Shown here: piece by piece, positions 1 through 6,711 of the stretch
Numbering within the stretch: the first letter of the stretch is position 1
How the letters are laid out: the number at the start of each line of letters is the position of its first letter
From: Bdellovibrio sp. SKB1291214
GTDB taxonomy: Bacteria; Bdellovibrionota; Bdellovibrionia; Bdellovibrionales; Bdellovibrionaceae
Direction of reading: 5' to 3'
Length of the DNA stretch: 64,000 bases
Assembly (NCBI RefSeq): GCF_002209355.2
Contig: NZ_CP106855.1
Span: 3,596,001 to 3,660,000 of the forward strand
Translations under genes and position numbers: made by a program
Notes under the pieces: generated by a model
What the model was told of the DNA's origin: nothing
Seen by the model: only the letters and a program-made list of their open reading frames with translations
Database searches by the model: none

Positions 1-597
1 TTTCCATCTTTGCAGTGCTTGCACCGTCATACTGGGGAGGGCGACAACTCGCTCTTTATTTCCCTTACCCATCACGCGCAAAGTTTTCTGTGGAATCTGC
101 ACGGAATCCCAGCGCAAGTTGCAAGCCTCGCTAATACGCAGTCCGCCTCCGTACAAGAGCAAGAACAAAACTTTCTCTTTCAAGGGGGCTGCATCCTTAC
201 CATCAAATGTGTGCAGCACCGCTAACGCTTCATCAACACTTAGAAAGTGGGGGAGTTTTCGGGGTACTTTCGGGCAAGTCACCTGCAGGGAAAGGTCTCT
301 TTCCAGAAGGTCTTCCACGACGTAGGCCCAGTGAAAAAAGCTCTTCAGAGTCGCTGCTTTTCGGTTCCTTGAGGCCAAGGAAAGTGTTGCCCAGCGGTTG
401 AATGCAGCCCTAACTGCCCCCATCAACTCGGCCTCTGAATATGAGGTTTGCTTCGATTGTGAGGATTTATCCAATTCGAAAGCCTGCTGCAAATCGAGGG
501 TATAGTGCTTGATTGTGAGGGGGGAGGCTGACTTTATAAAAGTCATATATTTCAGATATTTATCTATGTTTTCGGAGAGCTTAAACAACTTGCTCAT
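1..597 (-). CDS. Xer-family tyrosine recombinase, 3'-truncated by the window edge
   Basis: Translating the complement from an ATG at 597 gives 199 residues open to base 1. Residues 1-110 resemble the N-terminal SAM-like DNA-binding domain of XerC/XerD. The catalytic domain begins near residue 115 and contains the LLYGGGLRISEA block with the first catalytic Arg, then the MGKGNKER block with the catalytic Lys. The HxxR and Tyr motifs would lie beyond the window. A GGGTG ribosome site sits just upstream of the ATG. Xer enzymes resolve chromosome dimers at dif, but an integrase of a mobile element is also possible. Family assignment is firm; exact role is inferred. Confidence 0.9.
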   Translation of the reverse strand, partial: MSKLFKLSENIDKYLKYMTFIKSASPLTIKHYTLDLQQAFELDKSSQSKQTSYSEAELMGAVRAAFNRWATLSLASRNRKAATLKSFFHWAYVVEDLLERDLSLQVTCPKVPRKLPHFLSVDEALAVLHTFDGKDAAPLKEKVLFLLLYGGGLRISEACNLRWDSVQIPQKTLRVMGKGNKERVVALPSMTVQALQRWK

Positions 598-664
598 AAG
601 CACCCTAAAGTACCGGCTCCGGTCATGGCGGATAAAAAAAATATAACGCCATGCATTTTTTTTA

Positions 665-693
665 TTGAAAAAGGTACAGGACTAAGGTTATAA
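665..693 (+). promoter_or_regulatory. Sigma-70-like promoter for the sigma-54 activator gene
   Basis: TTGAAA (665-670), a 17-base spacer and TTATAA (688-693) stand about 90 bases before the start codon at 784. A GTCTCA/TGAGAC inverted repeat at about 710-738 lies in the leader. Judged by eye only. Confidence 0.5.
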
Positions 694-783
694 CTCAATG
701 CGTCGGGAGCGTCTCACACTGAGTCATTCAAAATGAGACAGCGCCCAAAACTATTTAGAAGAACGTTACCGAAAGGTGGAGCC

Positions 784-1839
784 ATGAACGATAACAATTC
801 TACGATCCTGCCCTCTTCTCAGAATGCTAACCAAATCATGTGGAATACAAACACAACTTCCAAAGTGATGGAAAACAAGACCATCGTCTACCAATCCGAA
901 GTTATGGGTAACTTGATGAAGATGATCGACCGCGTAGCTCCTTCTGCGGCAAACATCTTGGTACTTGGTGAGTCAGGTACTGGTAAAGAGTTGATCGCTC
1001 GTTCAATCCACGAACGTTCAAACCGTAAAAACAAACCATTCATCGCGATCAACTGCGGCGCTCTTCGTGAAACTTTGCTTGAGTCTGAGTTGTTCGGTCA
1101 CGAAAAAGGTTCATTCACTGGTGCTTACAACCGTAAAATCGGTTTGGCTGAAGCAGCTAACGGCGGGACATTGTTCCTAGATGAAATCGGTGAACTTGAT
1201 CCAGCTATCCAAGCAAAACTTTTGCGCTTCATCCAAGAAGGCGAAATGTTCCGCGTAGGTGGCAAAGAGCCAATCAAAGTAGACATCCGTTTGATCTGTG
1301 CGACGAACCGTGAGTTGGACCAAGAAGTTGTTCGCGGTAACTTCCGTGAAGACTTGTTCTATCGTATCAACACGATCGTAGTAAGTGCTCCGCCACTTCG
1401 TCGTCGTAAGGAAGACATCCCTTCATTGGTGAATCACTTCCTTAATAACTCTCAACATGCATACTTGAACCGCGGTCGTTCAGTTTCTGAAGACGCGATG
1501 AAAGTTTTGATGAAATACGAATGGCCAGGTAACATCCGTGAACTTCAAAACGTATGTGAGCGCCTTCAGATTTTGTCTGACGGTCACATGATCATGTTGA
1601 ACGATCTTCCAGAGAACATCAGAAACCCTGAGACTCAAAAAGACGTGATCGAATACGATCCAAACATGACTTTGCATGATCTTGAAAAACGTTACATCTT
1701 GAAGGCTCTTCAGCACTTCGGTGGTAACAAAACTCAAGCTGCTAACAACTTGGGTATCACGATCAAGACACTTTATAACAAACTTCATGAGTACGGCGAG
1801 TTCGAAAAATTCGCAGTTCACACGAAACCAGTGAAGTAG
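784..1839 (+). CDS. Sigma-54-dependent transcriptional activator without receiver domain
   Basis: A 351-residue enhancer-binding protein. Residues 30-265 form the AAA+ domain: Walker A GESGTGKE at 62-69, sigma-54 contact loop at 109-114, Walker B FLDE at 131-134. A Fis-type helix-turn-helix lies near 305-335. The contact loop reads GSFTGA rather than GAFTGA. No N-terminal receiver or other sensor domain is seen, only about 30 polar residues, so control probably comes from a partner protein or expression level. The ATG at 784 is chosen because AAAGGTGGA precedes it at good spacing; the longer frame from 733 has no such site. Target genes are unknown; the flagellin nearby is a possible one. Confidence 0.88.
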   Translation: MNDNNSTILPSSQNANQIMWNTNTTSKVMENKTIVYQSEVMGNLMKMIDRVAPSAANILVLGESGTGKELIARSIHERSNRKNKPFIAINCGALRETLLESELFGHEKGSFTGAYNRKIGLAEAANGGTLFLDEIGELDPAIQAKLLRFIQEGEMFRVGGKEPIKVDIRLICATNRELDQEVVRGNFREDLFYRINTIVVSAPPLRRRKEDIPSLVNHFLNNSQHAYLNRGRSVSEDAMKVLMKYEWPGNIRELQNVCERLQILSDGHMIMLNDLPENIRNPETQKDVIEYDPNMTLHDLEKRYILKALQHFGGNKTQAANNLGITIKTLYNKLHEYGEFEKFAVHTKPVK

Positions 1840-1848
1840 TCTGTTTAC

Positions 1849-1867
1849 ACTCCGGCTCTGCCGGAGT
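1849..1867. repeat. Short perfect hairpin after the activator gene
   Basis: An 8-bp stem, ACTCCGGC/GCCGGAGT, with a 3-base loop lies 10 bases after the stop. No T-run follows, so it is more likely a 3'-end stabiliser than a terminator; the terminator follows at 1895. Confidence 0.5.
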
Positions 1868-1894
1868 AACTCTCCAAAATTCAAATAACGTTCT

Positions 1895-1943
1895 AAGGCC
1901 TGTCGGGGTTCCTCTCTCTTCCCTCGACAGGCCTTTTCTTTTT
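1895..1943 (+). terminator. Rho-independent terminator
   Basis: AAGGCCTGTCG (1895-1905) pairs perfectly with CGACAGGCCTT (1925-1935), followed by TTCTTTTT. It ends the transcript of the activator gene at 784-1839. Confidence 0.85.
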
Positions 1944-2046
1944 CCCTTAGGGAACTGTTGCCTGGCGGCGGAGATTGTCTCTGTTTAAGACATAGACACC
2001 TCGGTGTGAGTTTATTTCAATCTGAGGGTGGTCTGGATTCTGCTTT

Positions 2047-2087
2047 GTTAGTTGGTGTTGAAAAACTAACTTTTTGCCCCTGAGGGC
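2047..2087 (+). promoter_or_regulatory. Possible attenuator-like leader hairpins
   Basis: GTTAGTT (2047-2053) pairs with AACTAAC (2064-2070), directly followed by TTTTT. A second hairpin, GCCC/GGGC (2076-2087), stands just before the ribosome site of the secreted-protein gene. The first resembles a weak intrinsic terminator inside the leader. Confidence 0.3.
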
Positions 2088-2103
2088 GTAGCAAGGTGGA
2101 ATT

Positions 2104-2820
2104 ATGAAATCATTCAAAGTTATGATCGCTATGGCAGCTATCACTTTCTGTGGTTCAATCTCGATGGCGATTTCTGCAGAACAAAGAGAACAATGTCTTT
2201 CGATCATGTTGAGAGAATCACTTCCAACGACTCAAGGTATTTCTCAAGACCAAGTTGATATGCTTAGAAGAGCTTGTAACTCCAGTATGATGAACGACGG
2301 CCGCGAATACGCAGGTTGTATGCTTCAACTTCAACGTGCGGGTGTGCCAGTTGGAACCAATACAATTGTACCAAGCCAAAAAGCCGTGACGGGCGCAGCA
2401 CTTTGCTCTCAAGGCACTAACTTCGAATTGAACACTTGTATTGCAAATCAAGTTCAAGCGTATAAAGCTAGAGGTTATAGCTCTCAAAATTCAGCTTACC
2501 AAATTGCTCAGCAAGCTGCTCAGGACTGCCGCTCTTATTCTCCGGCTTTGATTTCTAATTTACTAACAAACGGCGCTTCATATTCTCAAACGAAATCAAA
2601 TGAACAAATCGTTCAAGAGTCTATTGAGGACCTAGCGAAATACACAAACGATCCATCATACCGTAAACCAATGGGCTACCAAGGTGGCAGCAGTGCTTCT
2701 TCCGTTTCGCAAGTTCCACAACGCCGTCATCAAGTAGCTGTTCCGGTGCAACAAGCTCAACCAGAGACAAGTTCTATGGGCACAACTTCTTCAATGACGG
2801 ATCTTCCAGAAGTTGAATAG
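2104..2820 (+). CDS. Secreted hypothetical protein with conserved-looking cysteines
   Basis: A 238-residue protein not assigned to a family. Residues 1-25 are a clear Sec signal peptide with a short basic start, a hydrophobic core and a cleavage site near SMAISA. The mature part has several Cys residues spaced through the first 150 positions, which suggests disulphides in the periplasm or outside. The last 50 residues are rich in Ser, Gln and Val and look disordered. AAGGTGGA precedes the ATG. Its stop codon abuts the stop codon of the convergent gene at 2821. A terminator for it appears to lie inside that opposite gene (2895-2934). Confidence 0.75.
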   Translation: MKSFKVMIAMAAITFCGSISMAISAEQREQCLSIMLRESLPTTQGISQDQVDMLRRACNSSMMNDGREYAGCMLQLQRAGVPVGTNTIVPSQKAVTGAALCSQGTNFELNTCIANQVQAYKARGYSSQNSAYQIAQQAAQDCRSYSPALISNLLTNGASYSQTKSNEQIVQESIEDLAKYTNDPSYRKPMGYQGGSSASSVSQVPQRRHQVAVPVQQAQPETSSMGTTSSMTDLPEVE

Positions 2821-3969
2821 TTAGATTTTCGCGACGGCCGCTTTGATGTCGGCAAGATCGTGATACAAGCCAAAACCGAATCTTAAACGTGAACCCCGGG
2901 AGTCTGTCAGAAGGCCCCGGGTTTTCATTTTTTTAACCAGATCCGTTGTAACTTCTGTCGATGGCAGATCAAATGTTAGAAAATGCCCATGATTTTTAAG
3001 GTCGGTCGCTATCAGGGTTTGGCGGTTCACCAGAGGGTGTCCTGACTTTTCGACCTCTTCCAAAAACCATTTTTGGCTTTGTTGCACGACTTCGTGAATT
3101 CTCGTGATCGTTAAGCCTTCGTCTTTGAACTTTTCCAACGTCGCGATCAATCGATACATCGCTGAAAAATCCATGGTGCTTCCAGCATACTGAAAGGCAT
3201 CTGTCGGATATCCAACTTCATTGCCGATTGCCGAAAGTTTGGAAAGCTCCGCAAACCAACCGGTGTACATAGGACGGTGTCGAGTCGCGGGTGGAACATA
3301 CAAAAAGCAGCAGCCCTCGCCACCCTGAGCATATTTGTAAGATCCGGCTACGTAAAAAACGCGATCTTGAATAGGCTTCAAATTCAAAGGTACGGCCATA
3401 AAGGAGTGATACCCATCAATCACGAACGGACATTCTGAAGGAGCATCTTTTACTAGTCTTTCAACATCGCAAACCAATCCTGAATTAAAAAACACATGAC
3501 TTACAAAGATCAAATTCCAATCGGCCGATTCCATCGCTTGTTCAAAACGTTCATGGAAAGTATCAAAGGGGAGAGTTGGAATTTTTACGACCTCAAATTG
3601 AGGAAGTTCGGACAGACGATTGATCTGACGATCGAAAGAATAAAATTCCGAGTCAGTCGTCAATACTCGAATTTTCTGATTCCAGTCCAGCGAACTTAAA
3701 AGGCGGAATACAATTTCATGAGTGTTGGGAGCAAATACCAGCTGCTGCGGGTGAGATATATTTAAAATCTCGGCAATAAGGCGTTGCGCCTGCGGTACTT
3801 TTACCGAAAAGATATGATTCCATTTATCATCAACGTGTTTTGCAGAATCGTCCCAATACTGAAGTTGAGCTTCGCGGCTAATATCTGCCCAATAATGGTG
3901 GCTATGGCAAGCAAAGTGGAGCAGGGTGGGGTTCGCTTCAATGAATCGACGGTAGAGATGTTTGTACAT
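2821..3969 (-). CDS. Kynureninase-like PLP-dependent aminotransferase-fold enzyme
   Basis: A 382-residue fold-type I PLP enzyme most like kynureninases and class V aminotransferases. The probable PLP lysine is K212 in GSYKYAQGGEG. The preceding DGYHS motif (D185, H188) fits the cofactor-binding Asp and His. N-terminal CHSHHYW (residues 21-27) resembles the substrate-contacting region of kynureninase. No other tryptophan-degradation gene is nearby, so the substrate is uncertain; a cysteine-desulphurase-like or other class V activity cannot be excluded. The gene faces the secreted-protein gene tail to tail with no bases between stops. Confidence 0.75.
   Translation of the reverse strand: MYKHLYRRFIEANPTLLHFACHSHHYWADISREAQLQYWDDSAKHVDDKWNHIFSVKVPQAQRLIAEILNISHPQQLVFAPNTHEIVFRLLSSLDWNQKIRVLTTDSEFYSFDRQINRLSELPQFEVVKIPTLPFDTFHERFEQAMESADWNLIFVSHVFFNSGLVCDVERLVKDAPSECPFVIDGYHSFMAVPLNLKPIQDRVFYVAGSYKYAQGGEGCCFLYVPPATRHRPMYTGWFAELSKLSAIGNEVGYPTDAFQYAGSTMDFSAMYRLIATLEKFKDEGLTITRIHEVVQQSQKWFLEEVEKSGHPLVNRQTLIATDLKNHGHFLTFDLPSTEVTTDLVKKMKTRGLLTDSRGSRLRFGFGLYHDLADIKAAVAKI
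2895..2934 (+). terminator. Terminator for the 2104-2820 transcript, embedded in the opposite gene
   Basis: CCCGGG (2895-2900) pairs with CCCGGG (2916-2921). With a bulged C, two more A-T pairs extend it. TTTTCATTTTTTT follows (2922-2934). It is oriented to stop plus-strand transcription and lies within the antisense CDS. Confidence 0.6.
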
Positions 3970-4035
3970 GAAGCGATGATAATAAAAAAGGGAGTCGTTG
4001 ACTCCCTTTTTTTGATTGCGATGTGCAATTAGATA

Positions 4036-4599
4036 CTAGAAGTAACCTTCGTCATCGCCTTCTTCGTCGTCTTCTTCATCATCTTCGTCTTCATCGTCAG
4101 ACTTGTCTTGCAGGTCGTCTTCAGATTCTTCGTCTTCCATGTCTTCGAAAGAGTCGTCAGAAGATTCACCTTCTTCAGATTCTTCGTCGTCATTCCACTC
4201 ATCATCAGAAGATACAGCTTCGTCTTCGATTTCAACCATTGAATCCATTTCTGCTTCGTCGTCGAAGTCAGAAGTCATTTCAACTGGAGCTACGGCTGCA
4301 ACTGGTTTTACTTCTTTTTCAGCTTTCGCCTTTGGAGCTGCGGCTTTTTTTGGAGCCGTTTTTTTTGCTGCAGGTTTTTTAGCGGCTTTTTTAGGAGCTG
4401 CTTTCTTTGCAGTCGCTTTTTTAGGAGCAGCTTTTTTAGCTGGTTTAGCAGCTTTCTTAGTTACTTTTTTAGCAGCTTTTTTTGGAGCCGCTTTTTTCGC
4501 TGGTTTAGCAGCAGCTTTTTTAACTGCTTTTTTAGCTGGCTTCGCAGCTTTTTTAGTTACTTTTTTTGCTGGTTTTGCTTTTGCTTTTTTCTTTGCCAT
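4036..4599 (-). CDS. Histone-H1-like Lys/Ala-rich protein with acidic C-terminal half
   Basis: A 187-residue protein of two opposite charge blocks. Residues 1-97 are almost only Lys, Ala and Pro in degenerate KKAAKPAKK-type repeats, like bacterial H1-like nucleoid proteins (AlgP, HctB type) and the eukaryotic H1 tail. Residues 108-187 are dominated by Asp, Glu and Ser. A basic tail of this kind usually binds DNA. The acidic half may shield it, recruit basic proteins or act like an HMGB acidic tail; this is inference. GAGGGAG precedes the ATG. No globular domain is visible. The repeats would make it prone to length change between strains. Confidence 0.8.
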   Translation of the reverse strand: MAKKKAKAKPAKKVTKKAAKPAKKAVKKAAAKPAKKAAPKKAAKKVTKKAAKPAKKAAPKKATAKKAAPKKAAKKPAAKKTAPKKAAAPKAKAEKEVKPVAAVAPVEMTSDFDDEAEMDSMVEIEDEAVSSDDEWNDDEESEEGESSDDSFEDMEDEESEDDLQDKSDDEDEDDEEDDEEGDDEGYF

Positions 4600-4854
4600 G
4601 GTGGTGCTCCCTCGAGGTAGTCGTCTATAGAAAATCCAATGCCTTCATAGACTAACTAGGTTTGGCAGGTCAGGCAATTCAAAATAGAATCTCCACATTT
4701 GGTCTGGTTTTCAGAGGGAAAACTGTCTTTCATTACGGAAAATAAAGGTCGAACAAAAGTTTTTATTCGAAGGACTCATGGGATTGAAGCGACGGAAGGT
4801 GCACGCCGGGGAGGGGTGCTTAGCAATCCTAAGTATATGAATTCATTATCGTAA
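4600..4854. other. Gap between H1-like gene and flagellin terminator
   Basis: About 255 bases without a supportable gene. It includes the ribosome site and presumably the promoter of the H1-like gene. A short inverted repeat, TCGAA/TTCGA, lies near 4752-4771. Confidence 0.4.
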
Positions 4855-4888
4855 AAGCAAAAACCCGGCAAGTTTCCTTACCGGGTTT
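4855..4888 (-). terminator. Rho-independent terminator of flagellin
   Basis: AAACCCGG (4861-4868) pairs with CCGGGTTT (4881-4888). On the minus strand the stem is followed by TTTTTGCTTTT. It sits 40 bases after the flagellin stop. Confidence 0.85.
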
Positions 4889-4928
4889 AAGTTGTTTAAG
4901 TAACTTCGTTCAGTCCGTTGATCCGAAA

Positions 4929-5762
4929 TTAACCGATTAGTTTCAAAGCCAATTGGTTAGTTTGGTTCGCTTGAGCCAAAGTTGAAGTACCAGCTTGCAA
5001 CAAGATGTTGTTACGAGTCATCTCTGAAGATGCTTGAGCTACGTCAGTATCACGGATACGTGAGTTAGCTGCAGACATGTTCTCAACTGTAACACCCAAG
5101 TTGTCTACTGTTGAAGTCAAACGATTTTGAAGAGCACCCAAGTTAGCGCGAGTACCGTTCACTGAAGTTTGAGCATCATCAAGCTTGTTAAGAGCTTCTT
5201 GAGCACCTTCTTTAGAAGAGAAATCAAGACCAGAAAGACCCAATGAATCCAAAGTTGCTACGTTTTCAGCTGCTTTGAAGGAGATACGATCTTCTTCAGC
5301 ATTATTGTGAATACCTACTTGGAAATCGAAGCTTGGTGAAGAACCATCCAACAATTTAGTAGTACCCCAAGTTGTAACGTTAGCGATACGTTGCATTTCG
5401 TCTTTAAGTTGAACAACCTCTTTATTCAACATGCCGCGCTCTTTGTCACCGATAGTGTCAGAAGAAGCTTGGATACCTAGCTCACGTAGACGTACGATGA
5501 TGTTACCGATTTCGTTCAAGCCGCCCTCAGCAGTTTGAACCATAGAGATACCATCGTTCGCATTGCGTTGTGCTTGTGAAGCAGAGCGGATCTGAGCTTT
5601 GAAGCTTTCAGAAATCGCCAAACCTGCAGCGTCATCAGCAGCTTTATTGATACGTGAACCAGAAGCTAGTTTCGCCATTGAGTCTTGAATAGTTCTTTGT
5701 GAACCAACCAAGTTTCTTTGAGCGTTAATAGCAGCCATGTTTGTTGTTACTCTCATTCCCAT
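4929..5762 (-). CDS. fliC: Flagellin
   Basis: A 277-residue flagellin, the filament subunit exported through the flagellar type III apparatus. The N-terminal D0/D1 region (residues 1-140, MRVTTNMAAINAQRNL type) and the C-terminal D1/D0 region (195-277, ending in ALKLIG) are well conserved. The variable D2/D3 part is nearly absent, as in other short flagellins including those of Bdellovibrio. CGGAGG stands 8 bases before the ATG. A long leader with mini-ORFs precedes it and a strong terminator follows, so it is transcribed alone. Bdellovibrio genomes usually carry several flagellin copies; which one this is cannot be told here. Confidence 0.97.
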   Translation of the reverse strand: MGMRVTTNMAAINAQRNLVGSQRTIQDSMAKLASGSRINKAADDAAGLAISESFKAQIRSASQAQRNANDGISMVQTAEGGLNEIGNIIVRLRELGIQASSDTIGDKERGMLNKEVVQLKDEMQRIANVTTWGTTKLLDGSSPSFDFQVGIHNNAEEDRISFKAAENVATLDSLGLSGLDFSSKEGAQEALNKLDDAQTSVNGTRANLGALQNRLTSTVDNLGVTVENMSAANSRIRDTDVAQASSEMTRNNILLQAGTSTLAQANQTNQLALKLIG

Positions 5763-5776
5763 TTTAAAATCCTCCG

Positions 5777-5794
5777 TTAAAATTTATTTTTCAT
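5777..5794 (-). other. Five-codon mini-ORF immediately before flagellin
   Basis: ATG at 5794 reads MKNKF then TAA (5777-5779). It has its own strong AGGAGGG site at 5804-5810 with 9-base spacing. One base after its stop comes the GGAGG of fliC (5771-5775). The arrangement SD, mini-ORF, SD, gene suggests ribosome loading or translational coupling. Translation is not shown. Confidence 0.4.
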
Positions 5795-5883
5795 AATTAA
5801 AAACCCTCCTTGATTGTTGTTTGGGTGAGCAGAACCTACTTCTGCTTGCCCGGCACTGACATCCGAGTCTGTGCTTTGGCCGT

Positions 5884-5973
5884 TTAGCCTTGTGGACCAT
5901 GCTGTGCTTTATGCTCATTCAGGTTTCTCAACCTCTTGTTCCGCCGCACAGCTTTGAACAATCTGTTGTTCAT
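5884..5973 (-). CDS. Possible 29-residue leader peptide in flagellin leader
   Basis: ATG at 5973 reads 29 residues, rich in Arg, Asn and Lys (MNNRLFKAVRRNKRL...), to TAA at 5884-5886. AAGG and AAGGAGG stretches lie 10-30 bases upstream. It starts close to the expected transcript start of the candidate promoter at 6009-6026. Short and of unproven coding status; it may be a regulatory leader ORF or chance. Confidence 0.25.
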   Translation of the reverse strand: MNNRLFKAVRRNKRLRNLNEHKAQHGPQG

Positions 5974-6008
5974 TTTTATTTCATCCTTGAAGGCCCTCCT
6001 TTCGGTAT

Positions 6009-6026
6009 TAGCAAGAGAGTGACCTT
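6009..6026 (-). promoter_or_regulatory. Candidate sigma-54 (-24/-12) promoter for flagellin
   Basis: On the minus strand GGTCACTCTCTTGC has the diagnostic GG (6024-6023) and GC (6012-6011) separated by exactly 10 bases, near the TGGCAC-N5-TTGC consensus. It would give a leader of about 240 bases. Sigma-54 control of flagellin is known in several flagellar systems and the window has two intact activators. Found by eye. Confidence 0.4.
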
Positions 6027-6385
6027 CTCTCTTGACTCCTTCTGAGTGAATCTTTGATGTGATTAAGATCGGGATTTGGTGGGCGCTCTTGACAGGACGT
6101 CAGACGGGTTTTGTCTTTTTTAAACAATACTGGTCAAAGGCCAGATCGAGGATTCAAGACGTAAGATTGTCCTGAATCACTAAGATACAATACTTTCAGA
6201 GGGAAAATCCGTGTTTTCCTAGACGAAGATAATGTCAAAGTTTCAGATCGGACATTGGTTAGAAAAATTCTCGGGTGTGTGAATTATTGACCGAGCGAAG
6301 GCGACTCCATCTGTGTTCACAGAGAATGAAGAAACGCTATTTCCGACTGAAAAAAGACAAAGCTTAGCTAAATTTTGCGCAGTGG
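6027..6385. other. Gap upstream of flagellin promoter
   Basis: About 360 bases with no supportable gene. A TCTGTG/CACAGA hairpin is at 6310-6323. The segment may hold activator sites for flagellin and the 3' end of the minus-strand transcript from 6646. No convincing terminator was seen. Confidence 0.35.
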
Positions 6386-6646
6386 TTAAACGATTTCGAT
6401 AAAGCGGCAGAATGCCATGTTTCCCGCCAATTCATACTGGTGGTTTTGTGTGGCCTTAAGGTGATGGCTCGTATCGTACCCAATAGTACAAAGGGTCTTA
6501 GTTTCGTCAAAATGAGTACAGTCTTCGCAGGAAAAGCGTGTGTCGTACTTCATATAATCAACAGGATTGACCCGGTCCTTGAACATGGAGGGACGGATGC
6601 GAGGTTTGGATTTACCTGGTCCTTTAGGATTAACGATACCTGGCAT
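6386..6646 (-). CDS. Small four-cysteine protein, probable metal-binding
   Basis: An 86-residue protein of unknown function. The first 35 residues are rich in Pro, Lys and Arg. A compact core then has CEDC near residue 40, a third Cys near 53 and a fourth near 80 (AFCRF), with two adjacent His residues. The CxxC-x12-C-xn-C layout suggests a zinc or iron-sulphur site. TAAGGA precedes the ATG. It is divergent from clpB with a 65-base gap, so the two may share a control region. Confidence 0.7.
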   Translation of the reverse strand: MPGIVNPKGPGKSKPRIRPSMFKDRVNPVDYMKYDTRFSCEDCTHFDETKTLCTIGYDTSHHLKATQNHQYELAGNMAFCRFIEIV

Positions 6647-6711
6647 TTTATAAATTCCTTAGAGTTGACAATGGCGAAATAGACCTCATCCTTTAATCAG
6701 ATGGAGGTGCT

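Noticed and set aside
10-401. Three plus-strand ORFs of 64-71 codons at the left edge
   Set aside because: They lie antisense to a clear Xer recombinase frame and lack family features.
4103-4630. 175-codon plus-strand ORF rich in Ala, Phe and Ser
   Set aside because: It is the reverse frame of the Lys/Ala and Asp/Glu repeats of the H1-like gene.
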